Shown: piece after piece, positions 5,616 through 13,993 of the stretch
Layout: each line of letters starts with the position of its first letter
Numbering within the stretch: the first letter of the stretch is position 1
Source: Paenarthrobacter nitroguajacolicus JCM 14115
GTDB lineage: Bacteria > Actinomycetota > Actinomycetes > Actinomycetales > Micrococcaceae
Assembly (NCBI GenBank): GCA_001313365.1
Contig: BBFS01000090.1
Span: 1 to 19,969 of the forward strand
Reading direction: 5' to 3'
Length of the DNA stretch: 19,969 bases
Notes under the pieces: generated by a model
What the model was told of the DNA's origin: nothing
Seen by the model: the letters and a program-made list of their open reading frames with translations, nothing else
The model's database searches: none
Position numbers and translations under genes: made by a program

Positions 5616-5930
5616 ATGCAAACACCATCACGTACCGAACTGCCCCCCCTCACTTCCGCCTCCTCGTCGGCCTGCGGGTGCTGCTCCACCGAAGCGAGCC
5701 AGACCCTCGAACAAAGCCCGGCCGGTGTCGGGTACTCCCTGGAAGGCCTGACCTGCGGCGGCTGCAAAGCCAGCGTTGAAAAAGCAGTCAACGCCGTGGA
5801 CGGCGTCGACGCAGCAACCGTTGAACTGGTCCCCCCCGGCGGAGTTTCCCGCTTGATCGTTTCCGGATCAGCCACACGTACGGCCATCCGGGACGCCGTC
5901 ACGTCGGCTGGATACAGCCTGACCAACTAG
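5616..5930 (+). CDS. copZ: CopZ-like heavy-metal-associated (HMA) copper chaperone
   Basis: This is a small cytoplasmic Cu(I) chaperone that delivers copper to P-type ATPases. The C-terminal 65 residues are one HMA domain: GYSLEGLTCGGCKASVEKAV, then AVDGVDAATVELV, ending VTSAGYSLTN. The metal-binding CxxC is CGGC, in a GLTCGGC loop where Met is more usual than Leu. Unusually, about 35 residues precede the domain, with an extra Cys cluster SACGCCSTEAS that could bind another ion. I chose the ATG at 5616 because the longer upstream frame crosses the promoter region. Pro-Pro in ELVPPGG lies on a C7 run and is probably one Pro. It is the first gene after the CsoR-type operator and lies 65 bases before the CopB-type ATPase, so copper-induced co-expression is likely. 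Confidence 0.85.
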   Translation: MQTPSRTELPPLTSASSSACGCCSTEASQTLEQSPAGVGYSLEGLTCGGCKASVEKAVNAVDGVDAATVELVPPGGVSRLIVSGSATRTAIRDAVTSAGYSLTN

Positions 5931-5995
5931 TTCGAACCCACACATGGCCTGCGCCGCTCCTTGCGAAGCCGCAGCCATACCTGGAGGAGCTCGTC

Positions 5996-8170
5996 ATGAC
6001 AGAGCACGACCATCACCATCACCGCCCTTCACCGGTCAGCGAAGCTGACCTGGAGGCAACCGCCCCGCCGCAGGCCGACGGGACAGCAATGACTGAACAT
6101 GGGCACCACGCCCACCCCCCCGCCGGGCATGACGCCGGGGGGCGATCACGCGGTGCACAGTCATGGCCAGCATGCCGGGCACAGCACCGCTATGTTCAAG
6201 GACCGGTTCTGGCTGACCCTGGCCTTGTCGATCCCTGTCGTGTATTTCAGCCCGATGTTCGGGCATCTGGTGGGGTTCATGCCACCCGAATTCCCGGGCT
6301 CGGCCTGGATCCCACCCGTTCTGGGAACGGTGATCTTCCTCTACGGGGGGGCATGCCGTTCCTCAAGGGCGGCGTCAATGAACTGAAGAACCGGCAGCCG
6401 GGCATGATGCTGCTGATCAGTATGGCCATTTCCGTCGCGTTCGTCGCGTCCTGGGCGACCAGCTTGCGGATCGGGAACTTCGATCTGGACTTCTGGTGGG
6501 AACTGGCTCTGCTGGTGGCGATCATGCTGCTTGGACACTGGATCGAGATGCGGGCCCTCGGCTCCGCACAAGGGGGGGCTTTGGATGCCTTGGCGGCACT
6601 GCTCCCGGATGAGCCGAACGCGTCAGCGATGGTGGTGTGGAAACCGTCCCGGTGTCCGAACTGAAGATCGGGGACGTCGTCCTTGTCCGGTCCGGGGCCC
6701 GGATGCCCGCCGACGGCACCATTGTTGATGGGCGGGCCGAGTTCGATGAATCCATGATCACCGGTGAATCCAAGACGGTGCTCCGCTCCGTGGGTGAGCA
6801 GGTGGTGGCCGGAACCGTAGCCACCGATAACACCGTCCGGGTCACGGTCAGTGCCGTTGGGGATGACACGGCGTTGGCCGGCATTCAGCGGTTGGTTGCC
6901 GAAGCGCAGGCTTCCTCCTCCAAGGCCCAGGCCCTCGCGGACCGGGCAGCAGCGTTCCTGTTCTACTTCGCCACCATCGCCGGTGTCATCACGTTCATCG
7001 CGTGGATCCTGCTCGGAAGCCTGCCTGAAGCGGTGACGCGCACCGTGACTGTGCTCGTGATCGCCTGCCCGCACGCTCTGGGCCTGGCAATTCCACTGGT
7101 GATAGCGATCTCCACTGAGCAGGCCGCCAAGGCCGGGGGGGTTCTGATCAAGAGCCGCATCGCCCTCGAGCGGATGCGCACCATCGACGTCGTTCTGTTC
7201 GACAAGACCGGCACTTTGACCAAGGGCGAACCCGAGGTCAGGAACACGGCCACTATCGATGAGGGTTCCAAGGATGAGCTGCTGGCCCTGGCAGCGGCAG
7301 TGGAGTCCGACAGCGAACACCCCCGTGGCGCGGGCCATCGTCCGGGCTGCCCGGGGGCAAAGACCTGGTTCTGCCACATGCGACGGGCTTCTCCTCCTGA
7401 CCGGACGGGGCGTGCGCGCCACGGTCGATGGACGCGTTGTCCAGGTCGGCGGCCCGGCACTGCTGCGCGAACTGGGACTCACCGAACCTGAGGCATTGGC
7501 CGCTTCAACCCGTGAATGGATGGGCCGTGGCGCGGCCGTGCTGCACGTCATCGACGGGGAGAGGATATTGGGTGCGGTCAGTCTTGAGGACGCGATCCGT
7601 CCGGAATCCCGGCAGGCCGTGGCGGCGCTGCAGAGCAGGGGGCATCAAAGTTGCCATGATCACCGGCGACGCGTCTCAGGTTGCGACGGCCGTGGGTACG
7701 GAACTGAACATTGATGAGGTCTTCGCTGAAGTGCTCCCGGCGGACAAGGACAAGCAGGTCGCCCAGCTGCAGGCCCGTGGCCTGAAAGTGGCCATGGTCG
7801 GGGGACGGGGTTAATGACTCCCCCCCGGCACTGGCCCGGGCAGAAGTCGGCATCGCCATCGGCGCCGGCACTGACGTGGCCATGGAATCGGCGGGGGTGA
7901 TCCTGGCCGGCAACGACCCCCCCCGGGCGGTGTTGTCCATGGTGGATCTGTCCCGGGCGAGCTACACCAAAATGTGGCAAAACCTCGTATGGGCACCGGG
8001 TACAACGTCATCGCCGTCCCGCTGGCCGCCGGCGTCCTGGCATTCGCCGGGATCGTGCTGTCCCCCCCGCGGCCGGGGCGGTGCTGATGTCGGTTTCCAC
8101 AATCGTGGTCGCCCTCAACGCCCAGCTGCTTCGCCGGGTGAAACTGAACCCCCCCTCCGAGGTTCGTTGA
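5996..8170 (+). CDS. copB: CopB-type copper-translocating P-type ATPase, frameshifted
   Basis: This is an ATP-driven copper exporter of the plasma membrane. A His-rich head ([13 protein letters not shown], later [10 protein letters not shown]) replaces the HMA domain, as in CopB proteins. Conserved elements follow in order: [12 protein letters not shown], the phosphatase loop MITGESK (about residue 255), the ion-path motif IACPHALG with CPH rather than CPC (about 356), the phosphorylation site [12 protein letters not shown] (about 402), SEHP, MITGD, and GDGVND after correction (about 602). About 720 residues is normal for the family. In this assembly it is split by at least eight C/G-run errors, including a G6 run at 6137, G7 at 6345, a lost G near 6612, C5 near 7321, G5 near 7638 and 7799, a lost C near 8000 and C7 at 8062. 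Each is repaired by a one- or two-base change, so a real pseudogene is unlikely. AGGAGCTC before the ATG is the ribosome site. Confidence 0.9.
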
Positions 8171-8183
8171 CCTAAGTGGTGCC

Positions 8184-8231
8184 ACCGGCACCGACGCACC
8201 AGTCCCACGAGGACCAGGCGTTGGTGCCGGT
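8184..8231 (+). terminator. Stem-loop after copB
   Basis: ACCGGCACCGACGC (8184-8197) pairs with GCGTTGGTGCCGGT (8218-8231) with a single G-T wobble over 14 positions, starting 13 bases after the copB stop. No T-run follows, as is common in high-GC actinobacterial terminators. It separates copB from the next gene, which starts at 8270. Confidence 0.55.
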
Positions 8232-8269
8232 AGCCTAGAAACAACCAGTACCCAGGGAGGAGGACCAGG

Positions 8270-8753
8270 ATGGTCACGCACCGCACCATCGCCGGTTCCG
8301 CCCTGCTCACGACAGCACTTCTGACCGCTGTCCTTGCCATCATCACCGGAATCCTGGGCATGCACGTCATGACCGGCACCCATTCGGAACACTCAAGCGC
8401 GACGGTTTCCACGGGCCTGCCGGAGAGTGCCGGGCAGACTCTGCCCGCCTCCGGAAGCAAAGCATCCGGCCACGGCGCTCATCTGGCCCCATCGACGGAG
8501 CATGCATCGCAGGAACTGTCCCCTGCAGCCTCCTTTGCCCAATGCTCCTGCTCCGGGAACTGCTCAAGCCAGCACTCGATGAACACCGCCTGCACACCCA
8601 CGGTCGCGACCGGGGGGGCCTGGCAGCACCGGCGCCACTGAAACGACCTCCATCACAAGGCAGTCCGCGGCCTCAACCATCACCGATCGCGCCCCCTGGT
8701 CCTACCGTCCCGGCAGTCCTTCGCCGGGTGAGTTGTCCATCAGCAGAACGTAG
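8270..8753 (+). CDS. DUF6153-like small membrane protein, one frameshift
   Basis: The start ATG at 8270 lies seven bases after GGGAGGAGG. One hydrophobic N-terminal segment (SALLTTALLTAVLAIITGIL) leads into GMHVMTG, then a His/Ser-rich linker and a Cys cluster AQCSCSGNCSSQHS. The frame breaks at the G7 run 8612-8618. Read with six G (or three) it continues GATETTSITRQSAASTITDR and ends APWSYRPGSPSPGELSISRT at the TAG at 8751-8753. A GMH motif after the helix and an ELSISRT-like end recall the actinobacterial DUF6153 family, which often lies next to DUF305 and copper genes; this is from memory and not checked by search. About 160 residues. The Cys and His content and position suggest a surface copper-binding role, which is inference. 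Confidence 0.6.
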
Positions 8754-8771
8754 CCGTCCCGTCCGCCCGGG

Positions 8772-8796
8772 CACGGCCCGGCCCGGCCCGGCCGTG
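8772..8796 (+). terminator. GC-rich hairpin before the DUF305 gene
   Basis: CACGGCC (8772-8778) pairs with GGCCGTG (8790-8796). The loop is made of CGGCC repeats that allow several registers. No T-run follows. It probably ends or attenuates the transcript of the preceding gene. Confidence 0.4.
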
Positions 8797-8920
8797 ACCT
8801 TCCTGGCGCCCGTCAGCCCCCCCTTTCAGGGATGACCGCTCCGTAGCTGATGCACCCCACCACCTTTAATTCCGGGCGTCTTTGCGCCCCCCCTAAATTC
8901 TTTATGAAGGACCTGATTTC

Positions 8921-9539
8921 ATGAATACGAAGACGTTCTTGCCTGTTGCCGTGACAGCCGTCGCCGCAGCGCTTGCCCTTGCCGGCTGCGGCGCATCCGG
9001 CGGTTCCGGTTCCTCCGCAACGTCCATGCCGGGAATGGACCACGGCAGCTCCTCCAGCGCCTCAAGCCCGGCCGCGGCGGCGGACCATAACTCCGCTGAC
9101 GTGATGTTCGCCCAGATGATGATCCCGCACCACGCACAGGCCGTGGAGATGAGCGACATGATCCTCAAGAAGCAGGACATCCCCCCCGCCGAGGTCACGG
9201 CACTGGCCACTCGTATCAAGGAGGCACAGGGCCCGGAGATCGAGAAGATGACCGGCTGGTTGAAGAGTTGGGGGTGAGCCGACGCAGATGGCCTCCGGGC
9301 ACAGCATGAACGGCATGATGGGCGCCGAGGACATGACCAAGCTCGACACCGCCCAAGGCGTCGAGGCCGCGAAACTTTTCCTGACGCAGATGATCGCCCA
9401 CCATCAAGGTGCAGTGACGATGGCCAGGACAGAAACCACGGACGGCAGGGATGCCGAGGCTGTCCAGCTCAGCAAGGACATTGTGAGCGCCCAGGAAGCG
9501 GAGATCAAAGAAATGCAGACGCTGCTGGCCGCTCTCTAA
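8921..9539 (+). CDS. DUF305 family lipoprotein (ferritin-like fold), one frameshift
   Basis: This is a secreted, lipid-anchored protein. The signal peptide MNTKTFLPVAVTAVAAALAL ends in the lipobox LAGC. After a Ser/Gly linker with MPGMDHG comes the first DUF305 repeat (MFAQMMIPHHAQAVEMS) and, after the break, the second (LFLTQMIAHHQGAVTMA), each with the paired His typical of the family. The frame stops at the G5 run 9270-9274. With four G it continues SWGEPTQMASGHSMNGMMGA to the end QTLLAAL. About 205 residues is normal. GAAGGA precedes the ATG at 8921. DUF305 proteins are frequent in copper and other metal clusters and are thought to bind metal outside the cell. Here it sits between the copper ATPase and other surface proteins. 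Confidence 0.88.
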
Positions 9540-9555
9540 ACAAACCCTGCGTGGT

Positions 9556-9587
9556 CCCGGGCCTCTCCCCCTGACGGGAGGCCCGGG
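9556..9587 (+). terminator. Stem-loop terminator after the DUF305 gene
   Basis: CCCGGGCCTC (9556-9565) and GAGGCCCGGG (9578-9587) form a perfect 10-bp stem with a 12-base loop, beginning 16 bases after the stop. No strong T-run follows. The G run that starts in the right arm is one of the seven-base runs and may be inflated. Confidence 0.6.
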
Positions 9588-9629
9588 GGGGCTTCCGCGT
9601 ACCCTTCTGACTCAACCTGGAGCTCTCCC

Positions 9630-10520
9630 ATGCAATCTCTCACTTCCACACGTACGCGCACCGGAGCCTCGCGGCCGGCGCCGCGGTGCTCCTCGCCTGT
9701 CCGCCTGCACCCCCCCGGCCAGCCCCCCCCGTCCTCGACGGCTCCGTCCATCGAACTGAGCGACAAGGCCCTGCCAGCGGCCATGTCCACGGTTTGAGCG
9801 TTAACGACGACACCAGCCAGATACTGCTGGCCACCCATGACGGGCTGTTCGACGTCACGAAACAGCCTGCCAGCAAGATCGGCGGCACCAACGACCTGAT
9901 GGGTTTCACCGCAGGGAAGGACGGCATCTTCTACGCCTCCGGGCACCCCCCCGGCCCGGGCTCTGACCTGCCCAACCCCCCCCTCGGGCTGATCAAATCC
10001 ACGGACGGAGGACAGACCTGGGAGAAACTCTCACGGCAGGGTGAATCCGACTTCCACGCCCTGACCACCAGCAAATCCGGGATCATCGCCTTCGACGGGC
10101 AACTGCGAAGCAGCTGACGGGACAACCTGGAACACCGTGGCGGCGATGTTCGCCCCGGCAAGCCTGGCCGGGCACACCGACAGCGACACCGTGCTGGGTA
10201 CCACCACAGAGGGAATCCAGCGCTCCACCGACGGTGGAGCCACCTGGAAGCTCCTCCAGACTGGTCCGGTGATCCAGTACGCCGCCTTCGCCGCCCCGGA
10301 GGAAGCGGCAGGTGTTGCACCCGACGGGACCACCTACTATTCGGCCGACGCCGGCGCGACCTGGACGAAGAAGGGACGCATCGACGGCGAAGTCCTGGCC
10401 ATAGCGGCCCTCAAAGGCGCCGACGGGAACCCCCTGGATCTGGGCCGCCACCCCCCCTGAAGGGATCGTCGTCTCCACCGACGGCGGCACGAGCTACCGC
10501 CCCCCGCTGACGCCGCCTGA
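9630..10520 (+). CDS. F510_1955 family glycosylhydrolase-like beta-propeller lipoprotein, frameshifted
   Basis: This is an exported protein with sialidase-like (BNR) repeats. After restoring one C (GAGCCTCGC to GAGCCCTCGC near 9669) the N-terminus becomes a lipoprotein signal ending VLLAC. Restoring one C near 9772 gives SGHVHGLSVNDD. Recognisable family blocks follow: ILLATHDGLFDV, DLMGFTAGKDGIFYASGHP, GLIKSTDGGQTWEKLSRQGE, SDFHALTTSKSGIIAFDG, then further STDGGATWK and SADAGATW repeats. Further breaks lie near 10111 and at the C runs 10439 and 10500. About 290 residues in total. With four C at 10500 the end is SYRPADAA at 10520, just before a terminator hairpin. The enzyme name is a family label; no catalytic site is visible. 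It is common beside copper genes in Arthrobacter-like bacteria, which suggests a surface role under metal stress. Confidence 0.8.
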
Positions 10521-10540
10521 GGCCTCAGTTCTGCCAAGGC

Positions 10541-10565
10541 AAGAGAGGCCAGGTAGGCCTCTCTT
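10541..10565 (+). terminator. Stem-loop terminator after the beta-propeller gene
   Basis: AAGAGAGGCC (10541-10550) and GGCCTCTCTT (10556-10565) form a perfect 10-bp stem with a 5-base loop, 20 bases after the proposed stop at 10520. The right arm ends in TCTCTT and is followed by GTG, a weak T-rich tail. Confidence 0.7.
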
Positions 10566-10590
10566 GTGCCTAGATGCCGGGGCTAGGGTG

Positions 10591-10621
10591 GGTGTGATGG
10601 CGGGTCGCCGGCCATCACACC
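10591..10621. promoter_or_regulatory. Inverted repeat upstream of the DUF326 gene
   Basis: GGTGTGATGGC (10591-10601) is perfectly complementary to GCCATCACACC (10611-10621) across nine bases. It lies 20 bases before the ATG at 10642 and directly after a separate terminator hairpin. It may be a leader structure or an operator; it resembles no metal-sensor site that I know. Confidence 0.5.
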
Positions 10622-10641
10622 ACCGACAACAGAAGCTGGCC

Positions 10642-11040
10642 ATGACCACATCCGCGCGATGATCCGTTCCCACCCAAAAGCCGCTGTCGGGACGGACAGC
10701 GAGAAACTCGCGGAATGTATCGCCGCCAGCTTGGAATGCGCCAAGCGTGCAGCGCCTGCGCAGACGCGTGCCTTGGTGAGGACATGGTCGCCGATCTCGC
10801 GGCCTGCATCCGCACAGACCTCGATTGCGCCGATATCTGCCAAACGACCGGGACCATCATCAACCGCCAAACAGCTACCAATACCGGTATCGTCCGGTCC
10901 CTGCTCGAAGCTGCCGGACCGCCTGCAGGGTCTGCGCCGAAGAATGCGAACATCACGCCGGGATGCACGACCACTCTGCGCCGAGGCCTTGCCCCCCCGC
11001 TGTGAAAACGCCTGCCCGGCGCTTCTGGCCACCCTCATTT
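10642..11040 (+). CDS. Four-helix bundle copper-binding protein (DUF326), frameshifted or degraded
   Basis: This is a Cys-rich helical protein of the kind that stores Cu(I) in its core. Restoring one C at ATGACC(C)ACATC gives [20 protein letters not shown], then [13 protein letters not shown]. Restoring one C near 10743 gives [20 protein letters not shown] and [21 protein letters not shown] lost C near 10913 returns the frame to [20 protein letters not shown]. The CxxxC/CxxC spacing over successive helices is the family hallmark. The last helix reads [13 protein letters not shown], where Cys-Arg-Arg would be expected on a C7 run at 10992. I cannot find a clean stop; the end given is approximate. 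The usual length is about 110-140 residues. Family members occur next to copper exporters; here it closes the copper block. Confidence 0.7.
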
Positions 11041-11432
11041 CGACGTTACTGCGCCGACCCCCCCCTGCCTATCCTGCACGACCACCATCGACCCGCTGGC
11101 GTGGATCGCGCCGGACCCTGTCATGACCCGCAAGCGCATGCCCCCGGCCTGCGTCACACCGGCAGGTCCCTCGTTGTGCTGCTGCCAGCGACCGTGCCGG
11201 CCGTCTACAAACCTCGCTGCGCAACCCGATACGGGCCGAAGAACTCCGAGAGCCCGCGGCCCAAGAAGCCCGCCGGAGTACGACCCGCCGGGTGTCGAAG
11301 CCCCCCCGGCAGGTTTCCACATCGCCGACAACTAAAACCTGTTTTTATCGGCTCCCCCCCTAATAACTACTTTTCGGTATGCCTAACTTCCTCTATTCTC
11401 GTATCAGAACGCCCCCCCGATGATGAGGACTG
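11041..11432. other. Intergenic region upstream of mntH, no supported gene
   Basis: About 390 bases contain only Arg/Pro-rich frames on plus and a Gly-rich frame on minus (11035-11331), none with a ribosome site or motif. C runs of seven or eight at 11058, 11302, 11354 and 11412 hinder reading, so a small frameshifted gene cannot be excluded. The last 80 bases are AT-richer and hold the manganese-box candidate and TATTCT (11394-11399), a possible -10. Confidence 0.35.
11373..11386. promoter_or_regulatory. Candidate MntR (DtxR-type) operator upstream of mntH
   Basis: TTCGGTATGCCTAA is an imperfect palindrome close to the TTAGGTAT/ATACCTAA form used by DtxR-family manganese and iron repressors. 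It lies 60 bases before mntH and overlaps the likely promoter (TATTCT at 11394-11399). An mntR gene is encoded at the other end of this locus. The match is by eye and imperfect. Confidence 0.45.
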
Positions 11433-12693
11433 ATGATGGCTGCACCCGCTCTTGATACCCGCCCTGCGCCCCGGAAGGTGTGGTCCCGGCTCCTGCTGCT
11501 GGTCCGGCCTTCGTTGCTGCGATCGCTTATGTGGACCCCCGGCAATGTAGCGGCGAACCTCACAGCTGGTGCGAACTACGGGTATCTGCTGGTGTGGGTC
11601 TTGGTGGTGGCCAACGCCATGGCTGTGTTGGTGCAGTACCAATCGGCGAAGCTGGGCCTGGCCACGGGGATGAGCCTTCCCGAGATCCTGGGCAAAAGGC
11701 TCGGGACGAAGCGGCGACGGCTGTACTGGGTGCAGGCGGAAATCGTCGCTGGCGCCACGGACATGGCCGAGGTGATCGGCGGCGCCGTCGCCTGAACCTC
11801 TTGTTTGGCCTTCCGTTGCTGGCCGGCGGAGTCATCATTGGCGTGGCTTCCATGCTGCTCCTGGCGCTGCAGTCCCACCGGGGGGCCAGCGTTCCTTTGA
11901 GTACGCGATTCTGGTGCTCCTTGGAATCATTGCTGTCGGGTTCATGTCCGGTTTGTTCGTCAATCCCCCCCCTGACGGCGGAGCCGCCCTGGGCGGTTTG
12001 GTTCCTCGTTTCGAGGGCACCGACACGGTCCTGCTGGCGGCGAGCATGCTCGGAGCCACTGTCATGCCGCACGCGATTTACCTGCACTCGGCCCTGGCAC
12101 GGGACCGGCATGGGTTCTCCGAGGATCCGGTCGTGCGGACGCGCCTGATCCGGGCCACCCGTTTCGACGTCGTCGGCGCTCTGCTGCTCGCTGGTGTGGT
12201 GAACATTTCAATGCTGCTGCTGGCCGCGTCCAGCCTGCGCGGCATCGAGGGAACCGACACCATCGACGGAGCCCACGCAGCAGTGACCTCGGCACTGGGA
12301 CCAGCCATCGGCGTCATCTTCGCCATCGGACTGCTGGCATCAGGGTTGGCCTCAACCTCGGTCGGTTGCTACGCCGGCGCGACGATCATGGGCGGACTCT
12401 TGAAGGTCCGGATCCCGTTGCTGACCCGGCGGGTCATTACACTCATACCGGCGCTGATAATTCTGGGGGCAGGCATCGAACCGACCCTGGCCCTGGTACT
12501 GAGCCAAGTGCTGCTCAGCTTCGGCATCCCCCCCTTCGCCCTGATCCCGCTGATCCGGCTCACCGGCAAACGTGACGTGATGGGCATCCACACCGATGGC
12601 AAAGCCCTGAAGATCGCCGGCTGGACCAGCGCCACCTTGATCGTCGGTCTCAACATCGTCCTCATCACGCTCACCCTCAGCGGCCAATCCTGA
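11433..12693 (+). CDS. mntH: Nramp-family divalent metal (Mn) transporter MntH, frameshifted
   Basis: This is a proton-coupled Mn(II)/Fe(II) importer. The start ATG at 11433 follows GAGGAC. After adding one G near 11500 and taking one C from the C5 run at 11535, the first helix reads GPAFVAAIAYVDPGNVAANL, with the DPGN metal motif. Then GANYGYLLVWVLVVANAMAV and KLGLATGMSLPEILG follow. A lost C at 11791 (GTCGCCTG) and a G6 run at 11880 break the middle. The third part is intact and contains the helix-6 motif MPHAIYLHSALARDRHG and SFGIPPFALIPLIRLTGKRD, where the family has one Pro (C7 run at 12528). About 420 residues is normal. It converges on mntR, and a DtxR-type box lies upstream, so repression by Mn-loaded MntR is likely. 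Confidence 0.9.
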
Positions 12694-12738
12694 GACCCGG
12701 ACCCGGAAGCCGGCCCATCCTAACCTTGGGCCACGGTA

Positions 12739-13445
12739 CTACCCAGAGGGCCGCTGCCGCCTGGCCACCAAGGGCGACGTCTTTCCCGGAGCCAGCGAGA
12801 CGAACAGGTATACCGGCGGCGAAGGCCTTGCGTTCACCGACGATGAGTTGCGTGCCGGGGTGAGGCCATGTCCGGCGAAGTAGCGGAGCATCTCGGCACT
12901 CTCATCCGACACCCGCCGAATGATCACCGCATCCCCCCCGGGCTGCACCGCGCTCAACGGCACCGCGTCGGACCGGTCCAGATGTTCGCCCGGTAATGGG
13001 ATCGGATCGCCGTGCGGGTCGTGGCGTGGGTGACCAAGGAGCGCATCGATCCTGGCGATGAATCTATCCGAAACTGCGTGTTCGAGCACTTCAGCCTCAT
13101 GATGGACTTCGTCCCAGCGGTAGCCGAGGTTTTCTACGAGGAAAGTCTCCAGGAGCCGGTGCCTGCGGACCATCTCCAGCGCGTATTCCTCCCCCCCGTT
13201 GGAGTGAGTCCCACTCCGCCGTAGCGGGCGTGCGTCAGCAACCCCTGCGCCGTGTATTTGCGGATGCCTTCAGAGGCGGTGGAGGCGCTGACTCCGAGTC
13301 GCTCCGCGACAAGGCCCACCGTGACCGCTTCGTCGGACCATTCCCGCGCGGACCAAATCAACTTCAGGTAGTCCTGGGCGACGGCCGTCAGGTCCGTCGC
13401 CTTCGGCGTTTTTGCTTGGCCAGATGCTCCGTTGCTGCCGCCCAT
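12739..13445 (-). CDS. mntR: DtxR/MntR-family metal-dependent repressor, frameshifted
   Basis: This is a winged-helix repressor that binds DNA when loaded with Mn(II) (or Fe(II)). It starts at the ATG at 13445 behind GGAAAGG; an upstream TTG frame is less likely. The N-terminal domain reads TAVAQDYLKLIWSAREWSDE, then the recognition segment RLGVSASTASEGIRKYTAQG and HARYGGVGLTPTG. The G run 13191-13197 (seven for an expected five) shifts the frame; beyond it come EEYALEMVRRHRLLETFLVE and EVHHEAEVLEHAVSD, the dimerisation and metal-site helices. A second break near 12855 (a C4 that should be C5) hides a FeoA/SH3-like domain, GTQLIVGERKAFAAGIPVRL. The exact end is uncertain. Its neighbour mntH converges on it and carries a DtxR-type box, which supports MntR rather than an iron regulator. 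Confidence 0.85.
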
Positions 13446-13481
13446 ATGTACCTTTCCTATGGTCAAGCCTTTCCGTGAAGG

Positions 13482-13637
13482 TCAGTTTGAGTCTGAAGGA
13501 TCCGGAGTAAGTCGTAGGGCAACCCACAAGCCGCAGCGTCGGCAGATGTATGCCGTGCCTGCGCCCAAGGCATGAAGCTTTTTTCGGGCCATCGTCCTAC
13601 CGCAGCAGGAGCATGTGCCGGAAGTGTCAGAGTCCAT
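13482..13637 (-). CDS. Small zinc-ribbon protein, 51 aa
   Basis: A 51-codon frame runs from the ATG at 13637-13635 to the TGA at 13484-13482. It begins MDSDTSGTCSCCGRTMARKK, continues LHALGAGTAYICRRCGLWVA and ends LRLTPDPSDSN. Four conserved-looking Cys (9 or 11, 12, 34, 37) in a CxCCG ... CRRCG arrangement form a probable zinc ribbon, with a basic loop between the knuckles. It overlaps the last 11 bases of the thioredoxin-like gene and ends 36 bases before the mntR start, so all three are probably one operon. The frame is intact. The Trp and hydrophobic residues after the second knuckle look like a real fold. No family name; it could bind DNA, RNA or zinc. Confidence 0.6.
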   Translation of the reverse strand: MDSDTSGTCSCCGRTMARKKLHALGAGTAYICRRCGLWVALRLTPDPSDSN

Positions 13638-13938
13638 GGGTTTTCAGGGCTTCGGTAACTTGGTTGAGGGTCGGCAGGCCCGCAAGTCCATTTGGCGTGG
13701 CGTATACCCTGCACGCGAGGTCGTTAGCGACAGCGCCGGTCGGGAATATATCGTTGCCATCGACGGTGATGGTTGGAGAACCGGCGAATTCCGTGTCCGT
13801 AGTCTCCGAGGCGGAGCTCAGTTGCCGCATATGCACGAGAAGGTCGCTACGTCCCAGGATCCTCAGGGCTGCTTCCAGGCGCTCCTGGGTTTCAGCGGTA
13901 TTGGGACATTCATCGATGTGGAGTAGTTCAATCCTCAT
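13627..13938 (-). CDS. Thioredoxin-like small protein, 103 aa
   Basis: It starts at the ATG at 13938 (MRIELLHIDECPNTAETQER) and ends in TEALKTHGL. The beta-alpha start with a single Cys in DECPNT, then VHMRQLSSASETTDTEFAGS with the cis-Pro loop GSPTITVDGNDIFPTG, is the pattern of small thioredoxin-fold proteins found in mercury and other metal clusters, sometimes called thioredoxin family or DF-family (seleno)protein; that name is from memory. A second Cys lies in DLACRVYA. The active site has one Cys before Pro instead of CxxC, so ordinary disulfide exchange is doubtful. A longer upstream frame is rejected because it is antisense to the ZIP remnant. The frame is intact. It is the first gene of a likely operon with the zinc-ribbon gene and mntR. 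Confidence 0.75.
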   Translation of the reverse strand: MRIELLHIDECPNTAETQERLEAALRILGRSDLLVHMRQLSSASETTDTEFAGSPTITVDGNDIFPTGAVANDLACRVYATPNGLAGLPTLNQVTEALKTHGL

Positions 13939-13993
13939 GAGTTCATTGTCTACCGCCGGATCGTCAACCAGCGGACAAGTCAGGACCACCCTC

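Noticed and set aside
6277..7551. A 424-residue minus-strand open frame
   Set aside because: It is antisense to the copB-type ATPase, whose motifs (TGES, CPH, DKTGT) are clear on plus; it is a GC-rich shadow frame.
11035..11331. A 98-residue Gly-rich minus-strand frame upstream of mntH
   Set aside because: No ribosome site, no motif, and composition typical of a shadow frame in GC-rich DNA; kept only as an unresolved intergenic region.
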